Notes under the pieces: generated by a model
What the model saw: the letters and a program-made list of their open reading frames with translations, nothing else
Told to the model about the DNA's origin: nothing
The model's database searches: none
Source: Streptococcus hyovaginalis DSM 12219
GTDB taxonomy: Bacteria; Bacillota; Bacilli; Lactobacillales; Streptococcaceae
NCBI RefSeq assembly: GCF_000420785.1
Contig: NZ_ATVP01000007.1
Span: forward strand, 57,200-121,199
Direction of reading: 5' to 3'
Length of the DNA stretch: 64,000 bases
In this document: positions 14,939 to 24,674 of the stretch, piece after piece
Position numbering within the stretch: position 1 is the first letter of the stretch
Layout of the letters: every line of letters starts with the position of its first letter
Program-made: the position numbers and the translations under genes

Positions 14939-14970
14939 AACTCTAGCTTAGTTGCTAGAGTTTTCCTTTT
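14939..14970 (+). terminator. Rho-independent terminator
   Basis: AACTCTAGC (14939-14947) pairs with GCTAGAGTT (14954-14962), followed by TTCCTTTT. Confidence 0.85.
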
Positions 14971-14992
14971 GAATATCGTCTTTTTATTTCAC

Positions 14993-15016
14993 AAAAAGTA
15001 GTCAAAAAGGTAGTCA
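14993..15016. repeat. Direct repeats downstream of rpmG
   Basis: AGTAGTCA and GGTAGTCA occur 12 bp apart in an A-rich stretch behind rpmG. Such pairs resemble arm-type sites of tyrosine integrases; the 3' end of rpmG is, to my knowledge, one place where streptococcal integrative elements insert. No integrase is found nearby, so this is only suggestive. Confidence 0.3.
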
Positions 15017-15111
15017 TTGGATTGATTTTTATTGCAATCTACTGAATTTCAAAAAATTAGAAATCGCATGAAATCAAGCTTTTTCAGCATGTACTGAAAT
15101 GTAATGAAACC

Positions 15112-15261
15112 TTATTTTACCTCAGTAAAAGTCACGTGTTTACGCAATTTTGGTGAGTATTTTTTCAATTGAAGACGGTCTGGAGTGTTACGTTTGTTTT
15201 TTGAAGTAAGGTACAAGCGTTCACCAGATTCTTTATGTTCAAGTGTAATATTTACGCGCAT
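15112..15261 (-). CDS. rpmG: Ribosomal protein L33
   Basis: A 49-residue protein, [20 protein letters not shown] to FTEVK. The length and sequence fit the bL33 family; it lacks the Cys pairs, so it is the zinc-free form. It sits 15 bp after rpmF in the same leftward transcript, as in other streptococci. It belongs to the large ribosomal subunit near the E site. Confidence 0.95.
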
Positions 15262-15276
15262 GGTATCTCCCTTCTA

Positions 15277-15459
15277 TTATTTCGCTTTTGCAGCTTTAGT
15301 GATTTTACGTCCTTTGTAGTATCCTTTAAGGGATACACGGTGAGAACGTGAGTAATCTCCAGTAGCTTCGTCAAATTTTACAGTTGGAGCTGTCAATTTG
15401 TAGTGCGTACGACGTTTGTTTTTCTTCGCTTTTGAGGTGCGACGTGCAGGTACTGCCAT
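15277..15459 (-). CDS. rpmF: Ribosomal protein L32
   Basis: A 60-residue protein starting [20 protein letters not shown]. The sequence is typical of bL32 without zinc-binding Cys pairs. ATG 15459 has a GAAAGGAAG site. First gene of the rpmF-rpmG transcript; a conserved streptococcal location next to hisS. Confidence 0.95.
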   Translation of the reverse strand: MAVPARRTSKAKKNKRRTHYKLTAPTVKFDEATGDYSRSHRVSLKGYYKGRKITKAAKAK

Positions 15460-15640
15460 TTTATTTTCTTCCTTTCGATAGTAAATACTTCAGGGACTTA
15501 CGGATTTGTCTTGATGTTACCATTCTTAGCGACTAATCAGCCCATTAATATAGAGATGAATTCTCATCAACTATAGCATGATAACATATCTTTTTTGTAA
15601 AGTAAAGTTACTTGACACTTTTTTTGAGATTCATCTCATC

Positions 15641-15657
15641 TATAGTTTACCTCTATA
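15641..15657. promoter_or_regulatory. Possible MET-box
   Basis: TATAGTTTACCTCTATA is a 17-bp near-palindrome close to the streptococcal MetR/MtaR site TATAGTTTSAAACTATA. It lies 116 bp before the MetE-like gene, whose role in methionine metabolism fits. A partial palindrome GATGAATTCTCATC lies further upstream at about 15555. Confidence 0.5.
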
Positions 15658-15772
15658 ACATACTATAAAAAAGTTATATTTGTCACTTATAATTTGCTTT
15701 GTTATCCTAAGTTTACAGCAAATAGTGGATGTTTGCTCTGCTATTTTCCAGAAAAGAAAAAGAGGTAAGTCT

Positions 15773-16885
15773 ATGTCTAAAGCACATCATCATTTTGATC
15801 ATGTCGGTTCTTATTTACGTCCGGTTGAGCTCAAGGAAGCTAGAGAAAACTTTATTAATGGTGAGCTCACTCAAGAAGAATTGCTAAAAGTTCAGGACAA
15901 GTTGGTGAAGGATTTAGTTGATCACCAAGTGGCTAGTGGCTTAAAGGTAGTCACAGACGGTGAGTTTGGCCGTTCTTGGTGGCATCTGGATTTCCTTTGG
16001 GGATTGACAGGGTTTGAGACTTATGAGCAGGAAGATTCTTATCATTTTCATGGGGCAAAGACACGGACAACCAATATCCGTTTAAATGGCAAGGTAGCTG
16101 AAAATCCAGAACACCCTTTCTATCGTGATTTTGAGTATTTGCGGTCCATCATTCCAGATGGTGTGACACCCAAAGTGACCATTCCAAGTCCGTCTTTGGT
16201 CATCAAACGTGATCATCGTAGTGATCTTTATGCGGATTATTATGACTCTTGGGTAGATTTTTTGGATGGTTTAGCGAAAGCATATCATGATACCATTCAG
16301 CATTTTTATGATTTAGGTGCACGTTATGTCCAATTGGACGACACAACATGGGCTTATCTAATTCAGCAGCTAGAAACTTATCAAAATGAGCCAGATAAGC
16401 GCCGACCTTTTGAGGAAATTGCAGAAGATGATGTTTATGTGATTAACAAGTCCCTTGAAGGATTGCCAGAGAATTTAACGATTGCTACCCATATTTGTCG
16501 TGGGAACTTTAAGTCTACTTACCTTTTTGAGGGTTCCTATCAGGCAGTAGCCAAGTACCTCGGACAGCTTAATTATGACATTTTCTTCTTAGAGTATGAT
16601 GATGAGCGTTCAGGCGATTTTACACCGCTAGCAGATATTTGGAACCACCGCGACCATGTTGAGTTGGTTTTGGGGCTCTTTACGTCTAAATCAGCTGATT
16701 TGGAAGATGAGGACAAGATTATTTCACGTTTGCAAGAAGCGACAATCTATGTGCCTTATCAAAACTTAGGTGTTTCAACCCAGTGTGGTTTTGCGTCTAC
16801 TGAAGAAGGGAACGTCCTTACAGAAAAAGACCAATGGCAAAAACTAACCTTGATTAAGTCTGTGCGTGATAAGGTGTGGGAATAA
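15773..16885 (+). CDS. MetE C-terminal-like protein (YxjG/YxjH family)
   Basis: A 370-residue protein of the cobalamin-independent methionine synthase catalytic-domain family. It starts HHHFDHVGSYLRP, has VTDGEFGRSWWH, LDDTTWAYL, ATHICRGNF with the metal-ligand Cys, and STQCGFAST with a second Cys, the His/Cys/Glu/Cys zinc pattern of MetE. It lacks the N-terminal MetE half. It probably methylates homocysteine or a related thiol, possibly with a partner methyl donor. ATG 15773 follows AAGAGGTAAG. A likely MET-box lies upstream. Confidence 0.8.
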   Translation: MSKAHHHFDHVGSYLRPVELKEARENFINGELTQEELLKVQDKLVKDLVDHQVASGLKVVTDGEFGRSWWHLDFLWGLTGFETYEQEDSYHFHGAKTRTTNIRLNGKVAENPEHPFYRDFEYLRSIIPDGVTPKVTIPSPSLVIKRDHRSDLYADYYDSWVDFLDGLAKAYHDTIQHFYDLGARYVQLDDTTWAYLIQQLETYQNEPDKRRPFEEIAEDDVYVINKSLEGLPENLTIATHICRGNFKSTYLFEGSYQAVAKYLGQLNYDIFFLEYDDERSGDFTPLADIWNHRDHVELVLGLFTSKSADLEDEDKIISRLQEATIYVPYQNLGVSTQCGFASTEEGNVLTEKDQWQKLTLIKSVRDKVWE

Positions 16886-16943
16886 GAAGTTTTTGTCAAA
16901 AGTTTTGGAACTTCATGTGCTAAGTTTTCCAAAAAGGAGAAGA

Positions 16944-17408
16944 ATGACTTTAAAAACGAGAGCTAAGCAGCTCAAAACAGATATACCAGCCTTGTTTATT
17001 GCCTTAAAGGATAAGGAACCACCGCTACTAGCTAAGATTTTTGCGGGTCTGACAGTTGCCTGTGCCCTATCGCCTGTTGACTTGGTGTCAGATTTTATTC
17101 CTGTTTTAGGCTATCTGGATGATGTTATTCTTCTGCCGCTCTTGGTTGTCTTGACCATTCGTTTTATTCCTACAGAGATCCTAGAAAAACACCGAAAGGC
17201 TGCTCAGGATCTCTGGAAAGATGGCAAGCCCAAGAAATGGTATTATGCTTTACCCATCATCTTATTTTGGGCTATACTTGTGCTCCTGATCGTAAAATGG
17301 TGGTTGGATGACGAGATTGATTTAAAACCCCTATATCAAGGGCACACAAAAAGCAAGATTCAAAGGAGTCTTGCTTTTTATAATAGTTGCTATCAATCCT
17401 TCAGGTGA
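16944..17408 (+). CDS. YkvA/DUF1232 membrane protein
   Basis: A DUF1232 protein: the core ALSPVDLVSDFIPVLGYLDD (near residue 35) is the hallmark, flanked by membrane helices. ATG 16944 has AAAAAGGAGAAGA. The function of the family is unknown. The frame does not stop before the terminator hairpin at 17348-17379 but runs through it and ends at 17408, overlapping the convergent permease gene by 16 bp. The last 20 or so residues (from about KSKIQRSL) are thus encoded by the terminator and may be an extension after loss of the original stop. Confidence 0.75.
   Translation: MTLKTRAKQLKTDIPALFIALKDKEPPLLAKIFAGLTVACALSPVDLVSDFIPVLGYLDDVILLPLLVVLTIRFIPTEILEKHRKAAQDLWKDGKPKKWYYALPIILFWAILVLLIVKWWLDDEIDLKPLYQGHTKSKIQRSLAFYNSCYQSFR
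17348..17379. terminator. Terminator inside the end of the YkvA-like frame
   Basis: AAAAAGCAAGA and TCTTGCTTTTT pair around a short loop. It can end both the rightward YkvA gene and the leftward permease gene. Confidence 0.8.
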
Positions 17409-19243
17409 TAGGAGTAAGATGAGATGACGATGCCTTCGTTCCAACGTAGATAGTATTTGAGGCGTAAGCTCATTTGGTTGTGAAGAAGTTTTTGCCATGG
17501 TTTTTTAGGGACAAACTGGGGAATTAAGACCGTCAGTGTTTGGTTGGCTGCTTTGGCAGTTTGACTCCGCTGACGCACATAGTCGACAGTTGGTTTGATA
17601 ATATCGCGATAGTCGGAGTTAATAATCACCAAGTCGGTATTAGGGTAATTGGCTTTAAATTCATGAAGGATTTCGGTATCTTTCTCTTGTGTTTCTTTGG
17701 TGGACACATGGAGGGCGATGACTTGAGTCCCGATAGCATTAGCATAGCTGAGCGCTTGAGCAGTGGCTTGGGTCATATTGCCCAAAAGGACCAAGACCTG
17801 ATTGCCAGTATAGGTGACGATTTTGTGGTCCTTTTCGCGTAAGCGCAATTGCTCTGCTACTCTAGTGTAGTGCTTATGAATGGCTATAAACATCAGCATT
17901 AAGATAAGAATGATAGGGAAGAATGGCCAGATGTCTTTGAGGCGAAAAGCTAGTAAAATAGCGATGATACCGTAACAGATAATCGCACCTAGAATGTTGG
18001 CACTGGCTTTTTTGAGGTAATTTTTACCTGCGTGTTTTTGCCAGTATTTGACCATGCCAGTTTGCGCCAAAGCAAAAGGAATGAAAACCCCGATGGTATA
18101 AAGCGGAATCAAGGCCTCGGTAGAGCCATTAAACAAGAAAAGTAAGAGGATAGCACCAAGAGCAAGGGTGATAATACCGTTAGAATAGCCGAGGCGCGCC
18201 CCTTTTTCCAGATACAAGTGTGGCATGTACCTGTTTTTAGCCATATTATAAGCTAGGACAGGAAAGGCTGAAAAGCCCGTATTGGCAGCGACAGCTAAAA
18301 TCATGGCTGTAGATAGCTGGAAAATATAAAAGAGGGCTTGCCCTAGCGCACTATTACCAAAGACAGCTTGGGCGATTTGCGCCAAGATGGTGACGTCTTT
18401 AGATGGCACAATTCCCAACCAATAGTTGAGGAAAGTAATGCCGATGAACATGATGCCAAGAATACTGGACATGATGATCAGTGTTTCTACGGCATTCTTG
18501 GTTTTGGGTTTCTTAAAGAATGGCACAGCATTTGAAATGGCTTCTACCCCTGTTAGAGAAGCCGATCCACTGGTGAAGGCACGTAATAGTAAAAAGAGAC
18601 TAAGTCCAGTGACTGGGCTACCCACTCTTGCAGTTGCGTGATAGGCGAGGTCTCCAGTCATAATCTGAAAGACGCCGACGACAAGGAGTATCAGGATGGC
18701 GCCGATAAAAAGATAAACAGGAATAAAGAGAGCAGTGGCAGACTCGCGAAGACCACGTAGGTTCATCAGCATGAGGATGAGGACTAAGACGATGGAAATC
18801 TCGAGGTTGATGTCCTTAAGTCCAGGAAAGGCGGAGGTGATGGCATCAGCCCCTGAGGATACAGATACTGCAACTGTCAGCATGTAGTCGATCAGAAGGC
18901 TCCCACCTGATAAGAGTCGAAGGTTTGGTGAGAGGTTTTCAGTAGAGACCATGTAGGCACCACCACCATTAGGGTAGGCGTGGATGACCTGACTGTAGGA
19001 GATGGTCAAGCTGATGAGGAGGATGAGAACGCCGATTCCGATAGGAAGGGACCACCAAATAGCACCAGCTGAGAGAGCGGTCAGAACCAAGATGACCTGT
19101 TCTGGACCGTAAGCAATAGATGACAAAGCATCACTGGACAACATGGCGAGGGCTTGTGACTTGCTGAGTAAATGACTGTCACCATGACCATCGTCGGATT
19201 TTAGGGGTTTCCCTAGTAGGACGTTTTTGAAAGATTCGAACAC
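17393..19243 (-). CDS. APC-superfamily permease, KimA-like
   Basis: A 616-residue protein: about twelve membrane helices in the first 460 residues, then a cytoplasmic tail of about 150 residues. AYPNGGGAYMVSTENLSPN and LIDYMLTVAVSVSSGADAI match the APC permeases related to Bacillus KimA (YdaO), a high-affinity potassium importer shut off by c-di-AMP through its tail. Length fits KimA. Amino-acid transport remains possible. It is convergent with the YkvA-like gene and divergent from hisS; no c-di-AMP riboswitch is seen upstream. Confidence 0.7.
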   Translation of the reverse strand: MFESFKNVLLGKPLKSDDGHGDSHLLSKSQALAMLSSDALSSIAYGPEQVILVLTALSAGAIWWSLPIGIGVLILLISLTISYSQVIHAYPNGGGAYMVSTENLSPNLRLLSGGSLLIDYMLTVAVSVSSGADAITSAFPGLKDINLEISIVLVLILMLMNLRGLRESATALFIPVYLFIGAILILLVVGVFQIMTGDLAYHATARVGSPVTGLSLFLLLRAFTSGSASLTGVEAISNAVPFFKKPKTKNAVETLIIMSSILGIMFIGITFLNYWLGIVPSKDVTILAQIAQAVFGNSALGQALFYIFQLSTAMILAVAANTGFSAFPVLAYNMAKNRYMPHLYLEKGARLGYSNGIITLALGAILLLFLFNGSTEALIPLYTIGVFIPFALAQTGMVKYWQKHAGKNYLKKASANILGAIICYGIIAILLAFRLKDIWPFFPIILILMLMFIAIHKHYTRVAEQLRLREKDHKIVTYTGNQVLVLLGNMTQATAQALSYANAIGTQVIALHVSTKETQEKDTEILHEFKANYPNTDLVIINSDYRDIIKPTVDYVRQRSQTAKAANQTLTVLIPQFVPKKPWQKLLHNQMSLRLKYYLRWNEGIVISSYSYHLKD

Positions 19244-19463
19244 CCTAGTTTCCTCCTGGAAATATATTGATAAGGCATTATAGTCCTATTATTTCCAGAA
19301 CGCAATAGTTTTTTTGAAAAAATTTTCATTTAGTTTACAACTATGGCAAAGCTGATGTTTATATAGTTTTTAGCTATAAATGAAGCTCTTATATTGTCTT
19401 ATTTGCAAGGATTATCGAAAAAAAATTGCTTTCATGGTAGAATAAGGGTGATCAAATCTAGAG

Positions 19464-19525
19464 AAAGGGGAGGTTTGATAGGGAATGTCTTACGAAGTTC
19501 CCTCATTGATCCGATGTCAAACCTC
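19464..19525 (+). promoter_or_regulatory. Structured leader of hisS that hides a ribosome site
   Basis: GAGGTTTGA (19470-19478) pairs perfectly with TCAAACCTC (19517-19525) and encloses a second stem GGGAA/TTCCC (19481-19485 and 19498-19502). The outer stem covers the only strong Shine-Dalgarno, GGGGAGG at 19467. That site would serve an ATG at 19485, in frame with hisS, so the fold could control translation. I see no T-box specifier or conserved T-box sequence. The rest of 19244-19460 is AT-rich with no gene. Confidence 0.5.
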
Positions 19526-19538
19526 TATGTCTTATATT

Positions 19539-20816
19539 ATGAAACTGCAAAAACCAAAAGGGACACAGGATATTCTTCCTGTAGACAGTGCCAAATGGCA
19601 ATACGTGGAAAATTTTGCGCGTGAAACCTTTAAAAAATACAATTACGGAGAGATCCGTACCCCTATGTTTGAACACTATGAGGTGATTTCACGCTCTGTT
19701 GGTGATACGACAGATATTGTGACTAAAGAAATGTACGATTTCCATGACAAGGGTGACCGTCACATCACCCTTCGTCCGGAAGGAACGGCACCTGTCGTGC
19801 GTTCTTATATGGAAAACAAACTCTTTGCACCAGAGATTCAGAAGCCTGTCAAGATGTACTATATCGGCTCTATGTTCCGTTATGAACGTCCGCAGGCAGG
19901 TCGTCTGCGTGAATTCCACCAAATTGGTGTCGAAGCCTTTGGCTCCTCAAATCCTGCTACGGATGTCGAGACGATTGCTATGGCTTATCAGCTCTTTACA
20001 GAACTTGGCATCAAGGATGTGGTTCTTCACCTCAATAGTCTTGGGAATACAGAGAGCCGTCAGGCTTATCGTCAAGCTTTGATCGATTACTTGACACCGA
20101 TGCGTGACAGCTTGTCTAAAGATAGTCAGCGTCGTTTGGAGGAAAATCCTCTTCGCGTATTGGATTCTAAAGAAAAAGAAGATAAGATTGCAGTGGAAAA
20201 TGCGCCGTCTATCTTGGACTTCTTGGATGAGGAGAGTCAAGCGCACTTTGATGAGGTTCGTGCCATGCTTGAAGCGCTTAAGATTCCTTATGTCATCGAT
20301 ACCAATATGGTTCGTGGCCTTGATTACTATAACCACACCATTTTTGAGTTCATCACCACTATTGATAAGTTGGAATTGACTATTTGTGCAGGTGGGCGTT
20401 ACGATGGTTTGGTTGCGTATTTCGGTGGTCCTGAGACACCTGGTTTTGGTTTTGGTCTTGGCTTAGAGCGCTTGCTTCTTGTTTTGGAAAAACAAGGGAT
20501 TGAGCTTCCGATTGCGTCTGAAATGGATCTCTATATCGCTGTCTTAGGGGCTGAAGCCAATAGCAAAGCTTTGGAGCTTGTTCAAGCAGTCCGTGCTCAA
20601 GGCTTTACAACAGAACGGGATGTTCTTGGCCGCAAGATCAAGGCGCAATTTAAATCAGCAGATGCCTTTAAGGCAAAAGTAGTCATGACACTAGGCGGTA
20701 GCGAGGTAGAAGCTGGTCGGGTCAGTCTTAAAAATAATGCCACACGTCAGGAAGTAACGGTTACTTTTGATGAGATTACAAGTAACTTTGCGGGAGTTTT
20801 AGACCAACTGCTTTAA
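19539..20816 (+). CDS. hisS: Histidine-tRNA ligase
   Basis: A class II aminoacyl-tRNA synthetase of 425 residues from ATG 19539 ([14 protein letters not shown]). It shows the motifs [13 protein letters not shown] (motif 2 region), [15 protein letters not shown], and the HisA-type [11 protein letters not shown] and GGRYDGL. The C-terminal anticodon-binding domain follows. An in-frame ATG at 19485 with better ribosome site would add 18 residues with no family match. Followed by a terminator and then aspS, as usual in streptococci. Confidence 0.95.
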   Translation: MKLQKPKGTQDILPVDSAKWQYVENFARETFKKYNYGEIRTPMFEHYEVISRSVGDTTDIVTKEMYDFHDKGDRHITLRPEGTAPVVRSYMENKLFAPEIQKPVKMYYIGSMFRYERPQAGRLREFHQIGVEAFGSSNPATDVETIAMAYQLFTELGIKDVVLHLNSLGNTESRQAYRQALIDYLTPMRDSLSKDSQRRLEENPLRVLDSKEKEDKIAVENAPSILDFLDEESQAHFDEVRAMLEALKIPYVIDTNMVRGLDYYNHTIFEFITTIDKLELTICAGGRYDGLVAYFGGPETPGFGFGLGLERLLLVLEKQGIELPIASEMDLYIAVLGAEANSKALELVQAVRAQGFTTERDVLGRKIKAQFKSADAFKAKVVMTLGGSEVEAGRVSLKNNATRQEVTVTFDEITSNFAGVLDQLL

Positions 20817-20828
20817 AGATATTCTAAG

Positions 20829-20857
20829 AAAGTCCCTCTGATATGGTGGGACTTTTT
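20829..20857 (+). terminator. Terminator between hisS and aspS
   Basis: AAAGTCCC (20829-20836) and GGGACTTTTT (20848-20857) form a hairpin with a T-rich tail. Confidence 0.75.
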
Positions 20858-20926
20858 CTCATATTTTGGTACAATGATAGGGAATGATACGCATTGCGTA
20901 TGAAATACTGATACATGGAGAATAAA

Positions 20927-22678
20927 ATGTCTGAACGTAGTATGTATGCTGGCCGTGTTCGCAGTGAACACATTGGAACTGAAATCACCTTAAAGGGTTG
21001 GGTAGGGCGTCGTCGGGACCTAGGTGGCCTGATTTTTATCGATTTGCGTGACCGTGAAGGGATTATGCAGTTGGTTATCAATCCTGAAGAAGTGTCTAGT
21101 GAAGTCATGAGGACTGCCGAAAGCCTTCGTAATGAATATGTTATTGAGGTGACAGGTATTGTCCAAGGGCGCCAACAGGCTAATGACAATTTGGCAACAG
21201 GTGCTGTTGAATTGAAAGTTAGTACCTTGAGCGTTTTAAACTCAGCTAAAACGACACCTTTTGAAATCAAAGATGGAGTGGACGTTTCTGACGATAATCG
21301 CCTTAAATACCGTTATTTGGATCTTCGCCGTCCAGAGATGTTGGAAAACTTTAAGCTACGTGCCAAAGTAACCCACTCTATCCGTAACTATCTTGACGAT
21401 CTTGAGTTTATTGATGTTGAGACTCCAATGTTGACTAAGTCAACGCCAGAAGGGGCGCGTGATTACTTGGTGCCATCACGTGTCAGTCAAGGGCATTTTT
21501 ATGCTCTTCCGCAAAGCCCGCAAATCACCAAACAGTTGCTCATGAATGCTGGTTTTGACCGCTATTATCAAATTGTCAAATGTTTCCGTGATGAGGACTT
21601 GCGTGGTGACCGTCAACCTGAGTTTACACAAGTCGATTTAGAAACCTCGTTCCTTAATGAACAAGAGATTCAAGATATTGTTGAAGGTATGATTGCTAAG
21701 GTCATGAAAGATACTAAAGGGATCGACGTGACGCTGCCTTTCCCTCGTATGGCCTATGATGATGCCATGAACCTTTACGGTTCCGATAAACCTGACACAC
21801 GTTTTGATATGCTTTTACAAGACTTGACAGAGCTTGTCAAGGACGTTGACTTTAAAGTCTTCTCAGAAGCACCAGCTGTTAAAGCTATTGTCGTCAAAGG
21901 ACATGCCGATAAATACTCACGTAAAGATATTGATAAAATGACTGAATTCGCCAAACAATTTGGTGCAAAAGGTCTTGCTTGGATTAAGGTAACAGATGGC
22001 ATAATTGCTGGTCCTGTTGCTAAGTTCTTGACAAATATTGAAGATCAATTGACAGATACTTTACAACTTGACGAAAACGATTTGGTTCTCTTTGTGGCTG
22101 ATAAGCTTGAAGTTGCTAATGATACACTCGGTGCTTTACGTGGACGCATTGCTAAAGAACTTGACATGATTGACAACTCTAAATTCAATTTCCTTTGGGT
22201 GGTTGATTGGCCAATGTTTGAATGGTCTGAAGAAGAAGGTCGTTACATGTCAGCCCATCACCCATTCACCTTGCCAACAGAAGATTCAGCTCATGAACTT
22301 GAGGGGGATTTGGCTAAGGTCCGCGCGGTTGCCTATGATATTGTGCTGAATGGCTATGAACTTGGTGGCGGTAGTCTACGTATCAATCAAAAAGACATGC
22401 AAGAGCGTATGCTAAAAGCACTTGGCTTTACTGATGAAGATGCCTATGAGCAGTTTGGTTTCTTATTAGAAGCTATGGATTACGGCTTCCCTCCACACGG
22501 TGGTTTGGCGATTGGTCTTGACCGCTTTGTCATGCTTTTGGCTGGTAAAGATAACATCCGTGAAGTCATCGCCTTTCCTAAAAATAACAAAGCGACAGAT
22601 CCGATGACGCAGGCACCAAGTCTGGTTGCGGATAAACAACTTGAGGAATTAGCCTTACAAATACAGTTAAATGACTAA
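20927..22678 (+). CDS. aspS: Aspartate-tRNA ligase
   Basis: 583 residues: N-terminal OB-fold anticodon-binding domain ([20 protein letters not shown]), class II catalytic core with [16 protein letters not shown] (motif 2), the bacterial GAD insertion around residues 280-420, and motif 3 in [16 protein letters not shown] 20927 is chosen because GGAG sits six bases before it; the upstream ATG 20915 has none. It overlaps the following YitT gene by 8 bp. Confidence 0.96.
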   Translation: MSERSMYAGRVRSEHIGTEITLKGWVGRRRDLGGLIFIDLRDREGIMQLVINPEEVSSEVMRTAESLRNEYVIEVTGIVQGRQQANDNLATGAVELKVSTLSVLNSAKTTPFEIKDGVDVSDDNRLKYRYLDLRRPEMLENFKLRAKVTHSIRNYLDDLEFIDVETPMLTKSTPEGARDYLVPSRVSQGHFYALPQSPQITKQLLMNAGFDRYYQIVKCFRDEDLRGDRQPEFTQVDLETSFLNEQEIQDIVEGMIAKVMKDTKGIDVTLPFPRMAYDDAMNLYGSDKPDTRFDMLLQDLTELVKDVDFKVFSEAPAVKAIVVKGHADKYSRKDIDKMTEFAKQFGAKGLAWIKVTDGIIAGPVAKFLTNIEDQLTDTLQLDENDLVLFVADKLEVANDTLGALRGRIAKELDMIDNSKFNFLWVVDWPMFEWSEEEGRYMSAHHPFTLPTEDSAHELEGDLAKVRAVAYDIVLNGYELGGGSLRINQKDMQERMLKALGFTDEDAYEQFGFLLEAMDYGFPPHGGLAIGLDRFVMLLAGKDNIREVIAFPKNNKATDPMTQAPSLVADKQLEELALQIQLND

Positions 22679-23609
22679 AAAAACAAGTTTTCTAAAAAAA
22701 GTAAGATATGAAGTGAACGTGGTTGCCAAACGATTTGGCTTGTGGCGGACACTGAGAAGTATCTCTAGAGAAAAATATGCAGAGAAGATTTCCGCTTCTC
22801 TGCTTTATGGTATGTTATCCAGTGTTGCGGTCAACTTCTTTTTCCAGCCTGGACATATCTATTCAAGTGGAGCAACCGGGTTGGCACAGGTTGTTTCAGC
22901 CTTGTCAGAGAGAGTGATTGGCTCTGATCTGCCTATTTCGTTGACCTTCTATGCGATAAATCTCCCACTTTTACTCTTAGCCTGGTTTAAAATCGGTCAT
23001 AAGTTTACAGTGTTTACGTTTATCGCTGTTTCAATGAGTTCCCTGTTTATTCATCTAGTCCCTCAGGTAACTTTGACTTCTGATCCTCTGATTAATGCTA
23101 TCTTTGGTGGTCTATTTATGGGTCTAGGTGTTGGTGTTGGGCTGCGCTCGCGGATCTCCAGTGGTGGTACTGATATTGTTTCCTTGACCATTCGCAAGAA
23201 AACAGGTCGTAATGTGGGAAGTATTTCCCTTATTGTCAATGGGATGATTATGATTTTTGCCGGTCTTTTGTTTGGTTGGCAATATGCGCTTTATTCTATG
23301 GTAACTATTTTTGTTTCCAGTCGTGTAACAGATGCTATTTACACTAAGCAGAAAAAAATGCAAGCGATGATTGTCACTTCAAGGCCAGAGCGTGTGGTTG
23401 CTATGATTCATAAAAAACTGCACCGTGGCGTAACTTCCATCAATAATGCCCACGGTACTTACAATCACGAGGACAAAGCCGTTCTGCTGACCATCATTAC
23501 TCGCGAGGAGTATATAGAGTTTAAGCTCCTAATGGCTAAAGCAGACTCAAAAGCTTTTGTCTCTATCTCAGAGAATGTGCAGATTATTGGCCAATTTAAG
23601 GACTATTAA
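22671..23609 (+). CDS. YitT family membrane protein
   Basis: A 312-residue protein with five or so membrane helices (DUF161; [33 protein letters not shown]) and a C-terminal DUF2179 domain ([20 protein letters not shown]). The family is widespread in Firmicutes with unclear function. It starts inside the end of aspS (8-bp overlap), suggesting coupled translation, and is followed by a weak terminator and a second YitT gene. Confidence 0.85.
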   Translation: MTKKTSFLKKVRYEVNVVAKRFGLWRTLRSISREKYAEKISASLLYGMLSSVAVNFFFQPGHIYSSGATGLAQVVSALSERVIGSDLPISLTFYAINLPLLLLAWFKIGHKFTVFTFIAVSMSSLFIHLVPQVTLTSDPLINAIFGGLFMGLGVGVGLRSRISSGGTDIVSLTIRKKTGRNVGSISLIVNGMIMIFAGLLFGWQYALYSMVTIFVSSRVTDAIYTKQKKMQAMIVTSRPERVVAMIHKKLHRGVTSINNAHGTYNHEDKAVLLTIITREEYIEFKLLMAKADSKAFVSISENVQIIGQFKDY

Positions 23610-23670
23610 AAAGAGTTTTTCAAAAGTTGGCTGTACTTTTCACTAACTTTCCTAGATAGCACAAGGTAAA

Positions 23671-23690
23671 AGGAGCTAAAAGCTCTTTTT
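23671..23690 (+). terminator. Weak terminator
   Basis: AGGAGCT/AGCTCTT hairpin with a three-base loop and T-run between the two YitT genes. Confidence 0.55.
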
Positions 23691-23749
23691 ATGACTCTTT
23701 GTGCGGGTATTTACAAGTCGGAATAATAGATTTTTAATGAGGTAATGGT

Positions 23750-24625
23750 ATGAAATTTAGATGGCATCTTTCGGATAGTATTCATTTGATTTGGATTACG
23801 CTGGGTGTGTCCCTATACACATTTGGGTTTGTGAATTTTAATATGGCCAATCACCTAGCAGAAGGTGGGGTTGCTGGGATTACCTTGATATTACATGCCC
23901 TTTTTGGGATAGATCCGGCGTGGGCAACTTTGTTGATCAATCTTCCTTTGTTTGTTTTAGGTGCCCGTGTATTCGGTAAAAAATCGTTGCTGCTAACCAT
24001 TTATGGAACAGTGGCCATGTCATTTTTCATTGGATTTTGGCAAAAGATACCTGTCAACCTAGGTTTACAGGATGACATGATGTTAGTTGCTATTGTAGCA
24101 GGTATATTTGCAGGTATCGGAAGTGGTATTGTCTTTCGTTTTGGAGCTACAACAGGTGGTACAGATATTATCGGTAGGGTGTTAGAAGAAAGAACCGGTA
24201 TGAAGTTGGGACAAACCCTTCTTTTGATTGATGTGGTTGTTTTAGCCTCTTCTTTAGTCTATATTGATTTGAAGCACATGCTTTATACTCTGATAGCGAG
24301 CTTTGTTTTTAGTCAAGTGTTGACAGTTGTTCAAAATGGTGGCTACATAGTTCGGGGAATGTTGATTATTACTAAGGAATCAGATAAGGCAGCGGCAGCT
24401 ATTTTACAAGAAATTAATAGAGGTGTCACTTATCTTCAAGGAAAAGGTGCATATACAGGACGTGGTTTTGATGTGCTTTATGTGGTTTTAAACCCTAATG
24501 AGGTGCGCGATGTCAAAGATATTTTAGCAGAACTTGATCCAGATGCCTTTATTTCAGTCCTAAATATCGACGAAGTAGTGTCTTCGGATTTCAAAATTAG
24601 ACGAAAAAATTATGATAAAGAATGA
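23750..24625 (+). CDS. YitT family membrane protein, second copy
   Basis: A 291-residue paralogue of the upstream gene: DUF161 membrane domain with GGVAGITLILHALFGID and FRFGATTGGTDIIGRVLEER, then DUF2179 (RGVTYLQGKGAYTGRGFDV). The pair of neighbouring YitT genes is conserved in streptococci. Function unknown. ATG 23750 has a GAGGTAATGGT site. A strong terminator follows directly after the stop. Confidence 0.85.
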   Translation: MKFRWHLSDSIHLIWITLGVSLYTFGFVNFNMANHLAEGGVAGITLILHALFGIDPAWATLLINLPLFVLGARVFGKKSLLLTIYGTVAMSFFIGFWQKIPVNLGLQDDMMLVAIVAGIFAGIGSGIVFRFGATTGGTDIIGRVLEERTGMKLGQTLLLIDVVVLASSLVYIDLKHMLYTLIASFVFSQVLTVVQNGGYIVRGMLIITKESDKAAAAILQEINRGVTYLQGKGAYTGRGFDVLYVVLNPNEVRDVKDILAELDPDAFISVLNIDEVVSSDFKIRRKNYDKE

Positions 24626-24626
24626 C

Positions 24627-24662
24627 AAAAAGAAGGTTGACAGAGTTGTCAACCTTCTTTTA
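24627..24662. terminator. Bidirectional terminator containing TTGACA-N4-TGTCAA
   Basis: The stem AGAAGGTTGACA/TGTCAACCTTCT with loop GAGT and flanking A and T runs terminates yitT on one strand and ohr on the other. Its inner part (24637-24652) is one of five copies of the 16-bp palindrome described in the findings. Confidence 0.85.
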
Positions 24663-24674
24663 AATATAATGAGC

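Noticed and set aside
19380..19538. T-box riboswitch for hisS
   Set aside because: No conserved T-box sequence (TGGNACCGCG-like) and no terminator/antiterminator pair found.
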